Below, in pieces: positions 52,448 through 62,780 of a DNA stretch of 64,000 nt. The position numbers and the translations under genes are program-made. Every line of letters starts with the position of its first letter. Position 1 is the stretch's first letter. The stretch is taken from positions 22,729,323-22,793,322 of the forward strand of contig OW804094.1 of assembly GCA_942159475.1 (NCBI GenBank), written 5' to 3'. The notes under the pieces were generated by a model. It did not search any database. It was not told where the DNA came from and saw only the letters and a program-made list of their open reading frames with translations. The DNA is from Sthenelais limicola. Taxonomy: Eukaryota > Annelida > Polychaeta > Phyllodocida > Sigalionidae.

Positions 52448-52754
52448 ACATAATCAAAATGGGTGGATCCAGATCAGAGAAAATTGACAATCCAAATCCA
52501 ATAATGGCATCATAAAGCAACGGATAGTGTTCGCAAGGCTTTTTATACGGGAACGCAACGATTGCACTCTAAGAATTGATGGCAAATGGGGAACTCTCAA
52601 TATAAGCTTTCTTACGGAGAGTTTTATACTTTAGAAAGGCATAACTTACAACAATTAGTGCATCTTGAAGCGCAAGCCTGCATTCTGCATTTTGTAGACA
52701 GTACACTTCTTGTGTATATCACTTTCTGTGTTGCTGTACAGAAAATACCCCTTC

Positions 52755-53430
52755 TAGCTGCACTCTCAGTTAACATCGGTAAAGAATAGGGGATTTGCAT
52801 AGCCGCCATTTTGAATCTTGATTCGCATGGAGTTATGGGACTAATTAATGGTACAGTGTAAAATCTATAGAAAACATGCCATGTTCAGCATGGAATATTT
52901 ATGAATGCTCTAATGAAAATATCTATGCGTTATACATGTTTCCATGACCCAAGTCCCCATCTTTCCCATCATGCATTTGGTTTTCATAAATCATTTATAC
53001 AGGTTCTGATATTGATGAAAACATTGTTACAATTTTCAAAAAAAATGTTTCCAAATATTTTTATGTCAGATTTCATCAGAATCCATTCCAGCATGCACTG
53101 CAGTAGACATGCGCAGTGAGACATGCAACTCCCCTATTGCAATTGAATGAACATTTTCTACTTTTTGTTCCATTCTTTTCCAACCCATCTAAAGGTCATT
53201 GACCAACGTTTTGTATGTTTTTTCTTTGCTAAAGGGCTTCTAGAATGAGGAGCTGCCAGAAACCTTTCCTGTGATAACTTCACTTATTATCGCTCACCGG
53301 CGGCCGTTTTCTCCCAACTGATTCAAATTCAAATTCTTTTATAAACATATAACCGCAGCAGAATAGGATTACATTCAGTCCTTTAAGTAATAATATGAGT
53401 CAATTCGGTAAGATTTTGGTAGTCATGATA
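52755..53430 (-). mobile_element. Family G element interrupted by family C
   Basis: GCTGCACTCTCAGTTAACAT is followed by the C copy. Then ACATTTTCTACTTTTTGTTC, TTATCGCTCACCGGCGGCCG and CGCAGCAGAATAGGATTACA follow in the reverse order of 6846-7190. Without the insertion it is about 320 bp. Confidence 0.65.
52785..53138 (+). mobile_element. Family C MITE, complete, nested in family G
   Basis: AATAGGGGATTTGCATAGCC left and GACATGCAACTCCCCTATT right. Confidence 0.88.
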
Positions 53431-53459
53431 ACTGAGAAACCAGTTTTAACACATCAACA

Positions 53460-53560
53460 TTTAGGAGCTACTGGTGCACTGTTTGATGCATAATCCAGAG
53501 GCGAAACAGTGCACTTACAGGCCCAAAATGGAGGTTATTAATCTCTTTAGTCTCTGCCTG
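53460..53560 (+). repeat. Hairpin-forming repeat, family I, copy 2
   Basis: CTACTGGTGCACTGTTTGAT, GCATAATCC, then CAGTGCACTTACAGGCCC and GGAGGTTATTAATC. The GTGCACTG/CAGTGCAC pair is kept, while the inner part of the stem seen at 15812-15876 is partly deleted. Confidence 0.55.
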
Positions 53561-53574
53561 AGGTTCTTAATTGT

Positions 53575-53805
53575 TTTTGTTTTTTTATTCAGTATTTTCA
53601 TACAGCACATCTTCTGTAATAACGACAGTTGAGTTATCAACAAACAAGTACATTGTACAATGAAGTTCTAATATTGAATTGAGGACATTGACATTGAGAT
53701 ATGGGCTCACAGGTGATAATCCAATACAGAATAACTATGGTCTTCCGCCAACTGCTGTGTCTATCTAGACCTAACTCTACTGAACAAAGTCCAAAGTAAG
53801 AACGA
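53575..53805 (-). mobile_element. Retroposon 3-prime end (family J), reversed, copy 3
   Basis: TTTTTTTATTCAGTA at the left is the reverse of a TACTGAATAAA end with an A tail. GATATGGGCTCAC and CAACTGCTGTGTCTATCTA are shared with 38065-38140. Confidence 0.55.
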
Positions 53806-53924
53806 AGGTCAAGATCAGAAATCAAATGAAATAAATTTAGAAATTATTAGTTTGGAGTGACTAAAATAGCAGATATTTAACTGTAGTAAACCCTATTATT
53901 GTAAGCGCTATTGTTTCATCGGTC

Positions 53925-54115
53925 CTGGGTATGACCATAAAGTGCCTTTCTGTCTGTGTTCTGTCTGTTTTCTCTGTCTCTCTCTCTCCCTTCTTCTCTA
54001 TCTCTATTTCCTGGGGAAGATCATAAACTGCCTCCCTCTCAGTTCTCCCGTCCTTGATATAACCATCAATGTGTCGATAAGGGCATAAAGCAACCAATCT
54101 CACCCACTTACTCAT
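53925..54115 (-). repeat. Family F repeat, reversed
   Basis: GGTATGACCATAAAGTGCC, a CTGTCTGT/CTCTCTCT microsatellite, then CCTTGATATAACC and AAGGGCATAAAGCAACCAAT, the reverse of the family F unit. Confidence 0.75.
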
Positions 54116-54227
54116 CCTATTGTTTCAAGAGTGTGTCACCAACATCTATAGAGAAAAGAGTGAGGAGATGTACTGAGGGGCTGGGTGGGTGTCACGCCAG
54201 TGCGGCGGATAAATCAGAGCACCCTGG

Positions 54228-54246
54228 AGGTGGGGGGGGGGGGGGG
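54228..54246. repeat. Poly-G run
   Basis: Near-uninterrupted run of G with one A near its right end. Confidence 0.85.
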
Positions 54247-54364
54247 AGGCATGGCACAGGCAGCACATCATGCAGCATGTACTCCATGACTTCATGTTAT
54301 CATGTTTACACCCTGGAACCATCGCCTTAGGCTCCTCCCCCTCCCCCTCCTCCTCCTCCTATAT

Positions 54365-54599
54365 GGGTCAGATTTGCAGAAAATGTACAATTGGCAGCTC
54401 TACACATTTAGGACATTCTGCTAGATTTGGCTGAAAAATGATGAATACTGGGTATATCTGAGTATATTTGGGATCGCATTGATTTCAAGTATCAGTCCTG
54501 TTAAGTTAAACTGCATTTTGAAGCTCATTTTTGTCTTAAATGTGGCTTATTTGAGAGGATTGGTGAAGGCGAATTGTACATTTTCTGAAAATCTGACCC
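54365..54599 (-). mobile_element. Family A MITE, type 2, complete
   Basis: GGGTCAGATTTGCAG left, CTGAAAATCTGACCC right, with TA on both sides. Confidence 0.9.
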
Positions 54600-54836
54600 A
54601 TATTACAAACATCCAGGTTATATCCACTACATCCAGGGTATAGGCCCTCAGGGGGTAATTCCTCCTCCTCCTGCGAGAGGGATAAAATGGGTAGAAAGGT
54701 ATAATGGAATAGGGCTGAACATATAAAGCTTAACATGCTAAGCTATTGCTAGTTTTTTTTTTAGTTTTTGTGTTGTTGTTTTCCTACCCATCTAAAAGTC
54801 ACTTGGCCAAAATGTTTGGAGGATTTGGTCCCATAT

Positions 54837-55243
54837 GTGATGTATTTCAGGAAAATGAGTCACAAGTCGCAAAATGGATATTTTTCAAAGTGATTTATTT
54901 ATGAGATATCTTTGTTGGAATATTCTAATTTATGGGGTGCTTAATGCTGCTAGTGATATTAATACATGTACGAAATTTCAAGGCAATGTATTAAATATAT
55001 CTATGCATTTCAAGGTCATCTTATACAGTATATTTAGGTACTTTATTAGTAATTATCCACCCAAACATATCAATAACTTTTTTTCAAAAATAAAGATATC
55101 AAACTTATGATATAGAACCACTACTTAAATGTCGATGATGTTTACAACCATTAGAATCGGCTTGATCTCATCTATACAAATATGATGATATCTCAAAATA
55201 CATATTTTGCGACTTGTGACTCATTTTCCTGAAACACATCACA
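54837..55243 (+). mobile_element. Family B MITE, complete, best-preserved TIRs
   Basis: TGTGATGTATTTCAGGAAAA then TGAGTCACAAGTCGCAAAAT left; TTTTGCGACTTGTGACTCAT then TTTCCTGAAACACATCACA right. TIRs are about 40 bp, and TA flanks both sides. Confidence 0.9.
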
Positions 55244-55334
55244 TATTGTTATTACAGGCTGCCTCCGTAACACTCCAGATTCGCACTTTACTGTATGTAG
55301 AATATTTATGTATTTTATTTTTATTCATTTATAT

Positions 55335-55440
55335 ATATTTATTTGTAAAACATTTATATAGCGCTTATACTAGCGCACAAGGCTCATAAGCGCACAAGGT
55401 ACATAAAAAGGTAAATTATACATAGGATAAATACAAATTA
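55335..55440. repeat. Possible dispersed ATATAGCGC repeat
   Basis: AAACATTTATATAGCGCTTA followed by two AGCGCACAAGG copies and GGTACATAAAAAGG. Similar TTTATATAGCGC text is common, from memory, at the ends of repeats in aquatic animal genomes. Single occurrence here. Confidence 0.3.
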
Positions 55441-55886
55441 CAAAAATTAAATTAGTAATTGATCGTTTGTACGACCTGTGGTGTATTATGTAGCCTTACT
55501 TATTGAAGCTTGTTTGTAATAATGGCCTAACCTGAATGTAGATTTGTCATAAAAAGTAGAATTAAAAACTGATTAAATCTTTTTTAACACAGATGACCAG
55601 AATTTGCTGGTGGTATCACTGCCTTTTAAAGACTCTGAGTCATTGAATACAAATATTTTAAAACCTGCTTTAAAATTTTTACACCAAATAATGCACCAGC
55701 AATGTTTGTCAATAATCCTATATTAAATATATGCACACAGATAGAGTGAAACATATAACCATGAACCATGATAAAATGAAATGACAATCCATTCATTTAT
55801 TGGACGTTAAGTCAAACCGTATCCTGTTATCTAATTAGCTGCAGTGGTGATTATTTGTTGATGCCCCTCTACCCTTTGACCCATGA
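55441..55886. other. Unassigned AT-rich segment
   Basis: No repeat or gene recognised. Confidence 0.5.
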
Positions 55887-56121
55887 GGGTGAGATTTTCA
55901 GAAAATGTACAACTCAACTTCGTCAATCTTCTCAAATAACCCAAATTTCAGATGAAAATAAAGTTCAAAATAGAGTTCAACCCAACCAAACAGATTGCTA
56001 GAATCAATGCAATGCCACATATACTCGAATGTACCTAGTATTGACCAAATTGCAGCCTAATTCAGCAGAGTTTACTAAATGTGTACAGCTGCCAATTGTA
56101 CATTTTCTGAAAATCTGACCC
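55887..56121 (+). mobile_element. Family A MITE, type 1, complete
   Basis: GGGTGAGATTTTCAG left, CTGAAAATCTGACCC right. Confidence 0.9.
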
Positions 56122-56291
56122 ATAACTGCTTATGTCTGCTATTTAGAAGTTCATTAGAGATAATCAAAGACTGAATCAATGTCAAAGTTCAAAGTAGGGA
56201 AGAAATAGGTCAACTATAGGTCAACTATGCTATTTAAAATAGATCTATGTACACATGAACTCTACAATGTATCATGCATGTGTATGGGACT

Positions 56292-56440
56292 GGGCGTCAG
56301 GAAATGAAATGTACAATTTGCCGTCAATAATCCTCTCAAACAACCACAATAATTATAAGACCAACATAAAGTACAATGCGACATAACGGATTATTTGGAT
56401 CAAGCCAATACCGACTATACTCAGATATATATAGTATATT
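56292..56440 (+). mobile_element. Family A, diverged left two-thirds
   Basis: GGGCGTCAGGAAATGAAATG, GTCAATAATCCTCTCAAACA and TATACTCAGATATATATAGT. Family A similarity ends where the 19-bp array starts. Confidence 0.65.
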
Positions 56441-56454
56441 AACTTCAGTTAAAT

Positions 56455-56620
56455 GTACACACTTTGGGCAAATGTACACACTCTGGGCAAATGTACACAC
56501 TTTGGGCAAATGTACACACCCTGGGCAAATGTACACACTCTGGGCAAATGTACACACCCTGGGCAAATGTACACACTCTGGGCAAATGTACACACTCTGG
56601 GCAAATGTACACACTTTGGC
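56455..56620. repeat. 19-bp minisatellite beside a truncated family A
   Basis: Almost nine units of GTACACACTTTGGGCAAAT with T/C changes in CTTTG, CTCTG and CCCTG. It starts where the family A body should read CTAAATGTGTACAGCTGCC, which the unit resembles. Because 19 is not a multiple of 3, several frames on both strands stay open and give repeating Cys-rich text; these are not proteins. Confidence 0.9.
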
Positions 56621-56805
56621 GGTTTAACCAGACAAGCACAAAAGCTATGTCACATGTGTCATGAGATACGATACTCGATACTCGTGCATGACACAATGCC
56701 ATGAATGTCCTACATCTCTGATAATAAAGTGACACATGGGGAATTTAGAATATACATGAATAAAGTTCATGATGTCGCCTAGACATGCGTTCATCTAGCA
56801 TAGAG

Positions 56806-57145
56806 TGAGTGAGTGAGATTGGTTGCTTTACGCCCTTATCCACACATTTAATATGGTTATATCAAGGGCGGGAGAGCTGAGAGGGAGTAAGTGGGTGAGT
56901 GAGTGAGATTGGTTACATTTAATATGGTTATATCAAGGGTGGGAGAGCTGAGAGGGAGTGACTGAGTGAGTGAGATTGGTTGCTTTACGCCCTTATCAAC
57001 ACATTTAATATGGTTATATCAAGGGCAGGAGAGCTGAGAGGGAGGCAGTTTAAGATCATACCCAGGAAATAGAGACAGAGAAGAAGGGAGAGAGAGACAG
57101 AGAAAAGAGACAGAAAGGCACTTTATGGTCTTACCCATGCAGGAC
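56806..57145 (+). repeat. Family F tandem repeat, three units
   Basis: Units at about 56806, 56895 and 56965 share AGATTGGTT, TTTAATATGGTTATATCAAG and GGGAGAGCTGAGAGGGAG; the second lacks TTTACGCCCTTATC. A GAGAGAGACAGAGA stretch and GGCACTTTATGGTC follow, as at 36800. Confidence 0.8.
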
Positions 57146-58297
57146 CTCCATCTAGCATAGATTAAATGTTACAATTTTGTACTGGATGTTTCCTGTCTTT
57201 TCCTGCCCATCTAAATGTATTTTCACCCAAGTTTTGGAGAATCCTTTGGTCATTTTAATTCCAGGACTATATGTCTAGATTTTCCTTTCAGTGTAAATTC
57301 TTCGATTAATGAGTGAACAGGGGTAGTTGTTCCAAAGCTTTCCTACCAATCTGAACGTAATTTGTATGTTTTGGAGAATTCTGCGCAGTAATTGTTACTG
57401 TAGCCCTAATTAATACAGGTCCAGATGTTGGACTATATAATCTCTTATCTGATATTCCGTAATTTAAAAATAAAATAAAAATAAACTAAAAGTAAGGTAA
57501 AAAGTGTTATCAGGTGACCTGAATAGTTTGTGTGCCTATCTGCGTAGATTGTGATTGTGATTTGATCTTCAACGTACATAGACAGTCCTGGCTTCATCGC
57601 CACAGCAGTGATACTGATCCCCATTCTTCCTATATAAATTAATTTTCACTTCACCACAAATTGCTAAGCTTTCAGAGAACAGGGCTCTAGAAGCTAAACT
57701 GGACATGGCGTTTTTGTTATTTTGATGTGTGTGTGTGAGGGCTTAGATTGCCTAGACTATACATTGTCGGAAGCCTCACTGATGCCACACATAGTTGTGG
57801 TTAGGTGCATCGGTCCACTCAGCCATGGGCTACGGCAAAGGCCCCAAATGGGGCTCGAAATTTACTTCAGAGCCAGGACTGTAGACGGAAGTTAGCCCGT
57901 ATCACACATGAGAAGATAACAGTTAATTCTGAATATCGTTCACTTTAAGTGTAGAATTCTTTGTTGTGTTAATCTAGCAACCATAGAGACAGTATTTACT
58001 TTTGAATATATCATTTCATGTTGGTCAATACCGAGAGTAATATGAAAAGGTTCTTTTATTGACTTGATAATGTAGGACCACTCCTTTTTTATTCAGTTTA
58101 TAATAAAACACGAACCCTGTATGAACTTTACTTTTTAAATGAAAGGAATAAATGCAGTATTTCCAAAGCTCAAAAGATTTCATGGAATCCTATCTAAGTA
58201 TCAAGACCTCATCCTTATCTATGTATTTTCTATTTGATTGAATACACGATATTGCAATTCTATTCACAGTCATTGTAGCTTGCTACGCAGTCCCGCA
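57146..58297. other. Gene-free segment with weak family G remnants
   Basis: At 57185-57370, CTTTTCCTGCCCATCTAAAT and AGTTTTGGAGAATCCTTTGG resemble the family G interior; a similar scrap is at 54775-54830. The rest is unassigned, with no supported coding. Confidence 0.45.
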
Positions 58298-59029
58298 TAT
58301 GATGTGTCCGAGAAACATTAGTCATGAATCGAAAAGTTTGGATTTATAGGTACCATCATATTTGAAAAAAATGAGATTAAGTAGATTCCAATAATGAATA
58401 AAAAATCCAAAGAGTATTTCTATATTTTATGTTTGATTTTTCTTCTATTTGAAAAGGAATTGCAATAAATCTGGGTGGACATTTACAAGCAAAGTAGCTA
58501 AATATATTCATAAGCCGACCTTGAAAACGGTAGGAAAAAATCTAATACACTGTCTTCAAATTTGGTAGATGTACATACGACGCTAGATACCCCCAAGAAA
58601 GAGAACATTTCAATAAAGAGACCTTGTGAATAAAACATTTTGAAAAATATCAATAGGGGAGCTGCATAGACGCCATTTTGAATCTTGATTTGCAGGGAAT
58701 TATCGGACTAATGGTACAGTCTAAAATCTATTGAAAACATGCCATGTTCAGCATGGAATATTTATAAATGCTCTTATGTCAATATCAATGTGTTATACAT
58801 CTTTCTATGATACAAGTCGCCATCTTTCCCATCATGCATTTGGTTAACATACATCATTTATGCAAGCTATGATATTGGTAAAAACATTCTTGCAAATTTC
58901 GATAAAAATGTTGCAAAATATGTGTATGCCAGATTTCATCAGAATCCATCCCATGATGCACTGTACAGACATGCGCAGTGGCACATGCAAACCCCCTATT
59001 ATGCGACTTGTTACACACATTTCTCACAT
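58298..59029 (-). mobile_element. Family B MITE interrupted by family C
   Basis: The left part, ATGATGTGTCCGAGAAACAT to TTGAAAAATATC, and the right part, ATGCGACTTGTTACACAC to CTCACATCAC, flank a complete C copy. Rejoining the two parts reproduces the normal TATCAATTTTGCGACTTG region apart from the junction bases. Confidence 0.82.
58652..59000 (+). mobile_element. Family C MITE, complete, nested in family B
   Basis: AATAGGGGAGCTGCATAGAC left and GCACATGCAAACCCCCTATT right. Confidence 0.88.
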
Positions 59030-59460
59030 CACAATACGATGGCATCCTATTGTTGAATTACAATAACTAAGTTTCACTTGAACCAAACATCAATTGAACA
59101 GGAACCTATAACTCATTCCCTTTATAGGTGTTTTTACTCTAGTAGACAATAAGCTTCTTAGTCCTGGAACGTATTAGATGCAATGAAACATAACAACACA
59201 ATTGCCACCCCATTAGCCCATGCTGCTAGACCATTGCCTTTGAAGATTGCAAGTTAGCATATTTCCAATCACAAAAGTTGTTTTCCTCATAAAAACTCAT
59301 ATTTTATTATTTTGTTTTCTAATTATCGCGACAAACGGAGCATACGATATGAACCCACGGTAGGGTAGGTTCTGCTATTTTATCACCAGAGGGCTCTCTG
59401 AAGCTGATCAAGAGAATGAACTGACAATAGCCTTCTCTCTGAACGTTGAAACTTATTAAT
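59030..59460. other. Unassigned segment
   Basis: No repeat or gene recognised. Confidence 0.5.
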
Positions 59461-59697
59461 GGGTCAGATTTTCAGAAAATGTACAATTCACCCTCACCAA
59501 TTCCCTGAAATAACCCAAATATCAGATGAAAATAAACTTCAAAATATAGTTCAACCTAACCAAACATACCTAGAATCAATGCAATGCCAAATCCACTCGA
59601 ATTTACCTAGTACTGGCCAAATTGCAGCCTAATTTAGCAGAATTTACCAAATGTATAATTAAAGCTGCCAATTGTACATTTTCTGAAAATCTGACCC
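59461..59697 (+). mobile_element. Family A MITE, type 1, complete
   Basis: GGGTCAGATTTTCAG left, CTGAAAATCTGACCC right; an extra ATTAA lies before the right inner TIR. Confidence 0.9.
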
Positions 59698-59943
59698 TAT
59701 TACAACAGTAAAATCACTACTTGGGGAGACCGCCATAATCCGAACATTTCAATATAAAAGCTTCACTCTCAGTAGTTACTGCGGTAATTTCACCAAAGGG
59801 GCAATAACTCTAGTGGAATTAGGTCCTCGGAAATACAATTTTCAGGATTTATTATTATGTTAACTGAGTTCTATTACATATAAAAAATTCATGATTATGC
59901 CCATCCCCTTTCACACTCCTCTACTTCAAACATCTAACTATAT

Positions 59944-60178
59944 GGGTCAGATTTTCAGAGAATGTACAATTCAACTTTGCCAATCCTCTCAAATAACCCG
60001 AATTTCAAACGAAAATAAAGTTAAAAATACAGTTCAATCTAACCAAACAGATTGCTAGCATCAATGCAATACCAAATATACTCGAATTTACCTAGTATTG
60101 ACCAAATTGCAGCCTAATTTAGCAGAACTTACCAATTGTGTAGAGCTGCTAATTGTATATTTTCTGAAAATCTGACCC
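59944..60178 (+). mobile_element. Family A MITE, type 1, complete
   Basis: GGGTCAGATTTTCAG left, CTGAAAATCTGACCC right. Confidence 0.9.
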
Positions 60179-60699
60179 ACAATACCTGGAATCCTGGCTA
60201 GCCTAACTCACCATGCAGACCAAGACAATCCTGCCAAATATTTATAAACCAAAACGGGGTTTATCGCTTTATTTCTTATAACCTGATCTGTGCTGTGTCA
60301 CAATCCAAGAATGTTTATCGCGAGTTGTAATAAGAAAGTAGCAACAACATAAATACAACCTGTTTTAGAGTCTTCCAAAACACATTTATCTGTCTAATCT
60401 GCAAGCAGGAAACTGGGCAAGAAGAAGACATACCTCCTTATCTCCAACTAGTGAACATACCCAAGCAACATGTTGCTATATATATCAATTAGTTTTGATA
60501 AGGGTGTTTATGTAAGATAAGGGGAGGTAGGAGCAGAGAGAGCAAGACTTGGCTGCGGATTGTAGGTAAGTGTTTATAATGGAAGGATTTGCTTTCCTAC
60601 AGTCAGTTCCATGGGACTTGATAGAACTTTGGACATAACTTTGGATTATGTGAATGTGCAGAGTGAGTGGTGGGAATATTTTTTTTTTTTTTTTTTTTT
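60179..60699. other. Unassigned segment ending in poly-T
   Basis: TTGTAG|GTAAGTG near 60567 is a perfect splice-donor match after a short purine-rich stretch, but no frame supports an exon. A run of 24 T lies at 60679-60702. Confidence 0.4.
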
Positions 60700-60980
60700 T
60701 TACATTTACAAACTCTAATATACTTTCATAGTATTTTGACGGACTGGATTGTAAAATATTTTAATACTTTTATAAATTTGATGATCTTGTGAAAGCAAAT
60801 ATATCATATACTTTTTGTATCAACGAAGCTAAGACTTATTTCATATTGTTAGTTAAATCTTAACTTATCAGTAAAAGTATTGTAATCCAGGCTGCTCTGA
60901 GAATATTTTGTACCTGTGTATAAAAATGTTTATTGTCCTGAATAAAATATTTCTAAATCAAATCAAATCAAATGTTGAAT
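60700..60980 (+). mobile_element. Retroposon 3-prime end with TCAAA tail
   Basis: AT-rich text ends GTCCTGAATAAAATATTTCT and AAATCAAATCAAATCAAATG, a polyadenylation-like signal followed by a pentamer tail. No coding attached. Confidence 0.45.
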
Positions 60981-61149
60981 ATTATTGTCAATCTGTAATT
61001 ATCAGAACCAACTGGTTACTCTCCGTACAAACCTCGTTGTTTTATACTCAGCGGATAGCTCCTATGCATTTTATTTTCATGGCCAAAAATGTACAAAAAA
61101 ATGTTCATATTTTATCTTATCTAGGTAGGTGTAAAATGTCTATCGACTG

Positions 61150-61376
61150 ATATGTAAAAGTAGACCTATTTTGTTATTCCTACCCATCACGTAAGTTACA
61201 CTCATGGTTGTTTCTCTCCTGATGTTCACATATTATCTGCTATTTCTTGTAATGGTAAATTTAGCTTCGGTATATAATTCTTGTTCTGTATATAACATTA
61301 TTATCATATATTGTCTCTTCGTACGTACCACTTGTGTGGAATTGTTTATCGAAATAAAATTTGTTTAAAAAAAATC
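61150..61376 (+). mobile_element. Probable retroposon or processed-transcript 3-prime end
   Basis: TTATCGAAATAAAATTTGTT followed by an A-run at 61365-61373. The upstream 200 bp (TCTGTATATAACATTATTAT) is non-coding. Confidence 0.4.
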
Positions 61377-61468
61377 ATTCTTAAGGTCGCCAGTAATGAT
61401 TCCCTTGCGATCATTAGTGACTTTATCTGTTAGGTCACAAGAGACAAGCGATTGCTTGTGATCATATG

Positions 61469-61900
61469 GGATGTGTTTTAGGAAAATGAGTCACAAGTCG
61501 CTAAAAAGACATTTTCAAAATTGATTTATTCACAAGATATCTTTGTTGGTATGTTCTGACTTTTGTAGGGTATAGCAGTTTAAGTCATATAAATACACTT
61601 ACCAGATTTCAAGACAGTGTATTAAATATATCAATGCATTTCTATGCATATATATTTTTATGCATTTCTAAGGTCATCCTATATGGTATATTTAGCTACT
61701 TTACTAGGAAATGTCCACCCAGATATATTGCAAACTTTGTTTTTCAAAGATAAAGATATCAAACTTAAAATATAGAAACATTTATTGATGTCCTAGTGTT
61801 TACTATCATTGGAATGGGCTTGATCTCATCTTCTCAAATATGATGATATCTCAAAATCAGTTTTTTGCGACTTGTGACTTATTTTGCTAAAACAGATCAC
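61469..61900 (+). mobile_element. Family B MITE, complete, slightly long
   Basis: GGGATGTGTTTTAGGAAAAT left; TTTTGCGACTTGTGACTTAT and AAACAGATCACTTA right. About 30 bp extra from a duplicated ATATCAATGCATTTCTATGC segment. Confidence 0.87.
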
Positions 61901-61909
61901 TTAATTATG

Positions 61910-61995
61910 TGATGTGTTTTAGGGAAACGAGTCACAAGTCGCAAAATTGATACTTTCCAAAGTGTTTTTTCTTCACAAAATGTCTTATTAGCTAT
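61910..61995 (+). mobile_element. Family B left-end fragment in tandem
   Basis: TGTGATGTGTTTTAGGGAAA, then GTCACAAGTCGCAAAATTG and TTCACAAAATGTC. Follows the complete copy by about 10 bp in the same orientation, as at 31682. Confidence 0.78.
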
Positions 61996-62382
61996 ACGCT
62001 ACTGTTGAAAAGTTCATTAGAATCGGAATATTGATTAATATTCCGCTTACTAATTAGAATATAAGTCTTATATTTACATATATATACGGAATATTGAATC
62101 ACAAAATCCAATATATTTGATAACTCTCGCTTAATAGCTCTAAATTATAACCAATAGATAGGTATCTTCATATTTTCATCTTCATATATTTCTTTTTAGA
62201 TTTTTTATTTTCTTCCTTAAATACCATAATAATTGGCTGAATTTGTAACCTAAGATCTCTTGCTCTGCAAAGATTCGTCAACTAAGTCAGGGCATAACGA
62301 AAACCATAAATTTATCTAAATTTTTGTGAGAGTGTAACTCTCTGTTAAAACCTGAATAAAATTTTGTCCAAAAAAAAAATTC
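61996..62382. other. Unassigned AT-rich segment ending in an A-run
   Basis: CCTGAATAAAATTTTGTCC and A9 near 62370 look like a retroposon 3-prime end directly before the 41-bp array. Confidence 0.45.
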
Positions 62383-62630
62383 TCTTCTTTTATCAAACTA
62401 TACAGAGCATACTATTGTTGAGTCTTCTTTTATCACACTATATGGAGCATACTGTTGTTGAGTCTTCTTTTATCAAACTATACGAAGCATACTGTTGTTG
62501 AGTCTCTTCTTTTATCAAACTATATGGAGCATACTGTTGTTGGGTCTTCTTTTATCAAACTATACGAAGCATACTGTTGTTGAGTCTCTTCTTTTATCAA
62601 ACTATACGGAGCGTACTGTAGTTAAGTCTT
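62383..62630. repeat. 40/42-bp tandem repeat, six units
   Basis: Unit CTTCTTTTATCAAACTATAC then GGAGCATACTGTTGTTGAGT, with an optional CT at the start of the unit. It begins at the A-run of a retroposon-like end. Confidence 0.92.
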
Positions 62631-62780
62631 CTCTTAGTGAGTCAGATGGAGGAGGGGGAGGAGGAGTACTTTCTAGCAGGTGGAGGAGAATCAATGTTGA
62701 CAGAGGAAGCTTCCTCCAGTGTATAGCGTGCCAATTGTAAAGCCTCCAGGGTGGGCCGTGCTTGGTTTGTTAGGGGAAAT

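Noticed and set aside
56336..56735. Overlapping Cys-rich repeat frames on both strands
   Set aside because: The 19-bp minisatellite is read through in successive frames, so every frame gives a 19-residue periodic peptide; no independent evidence of coding.
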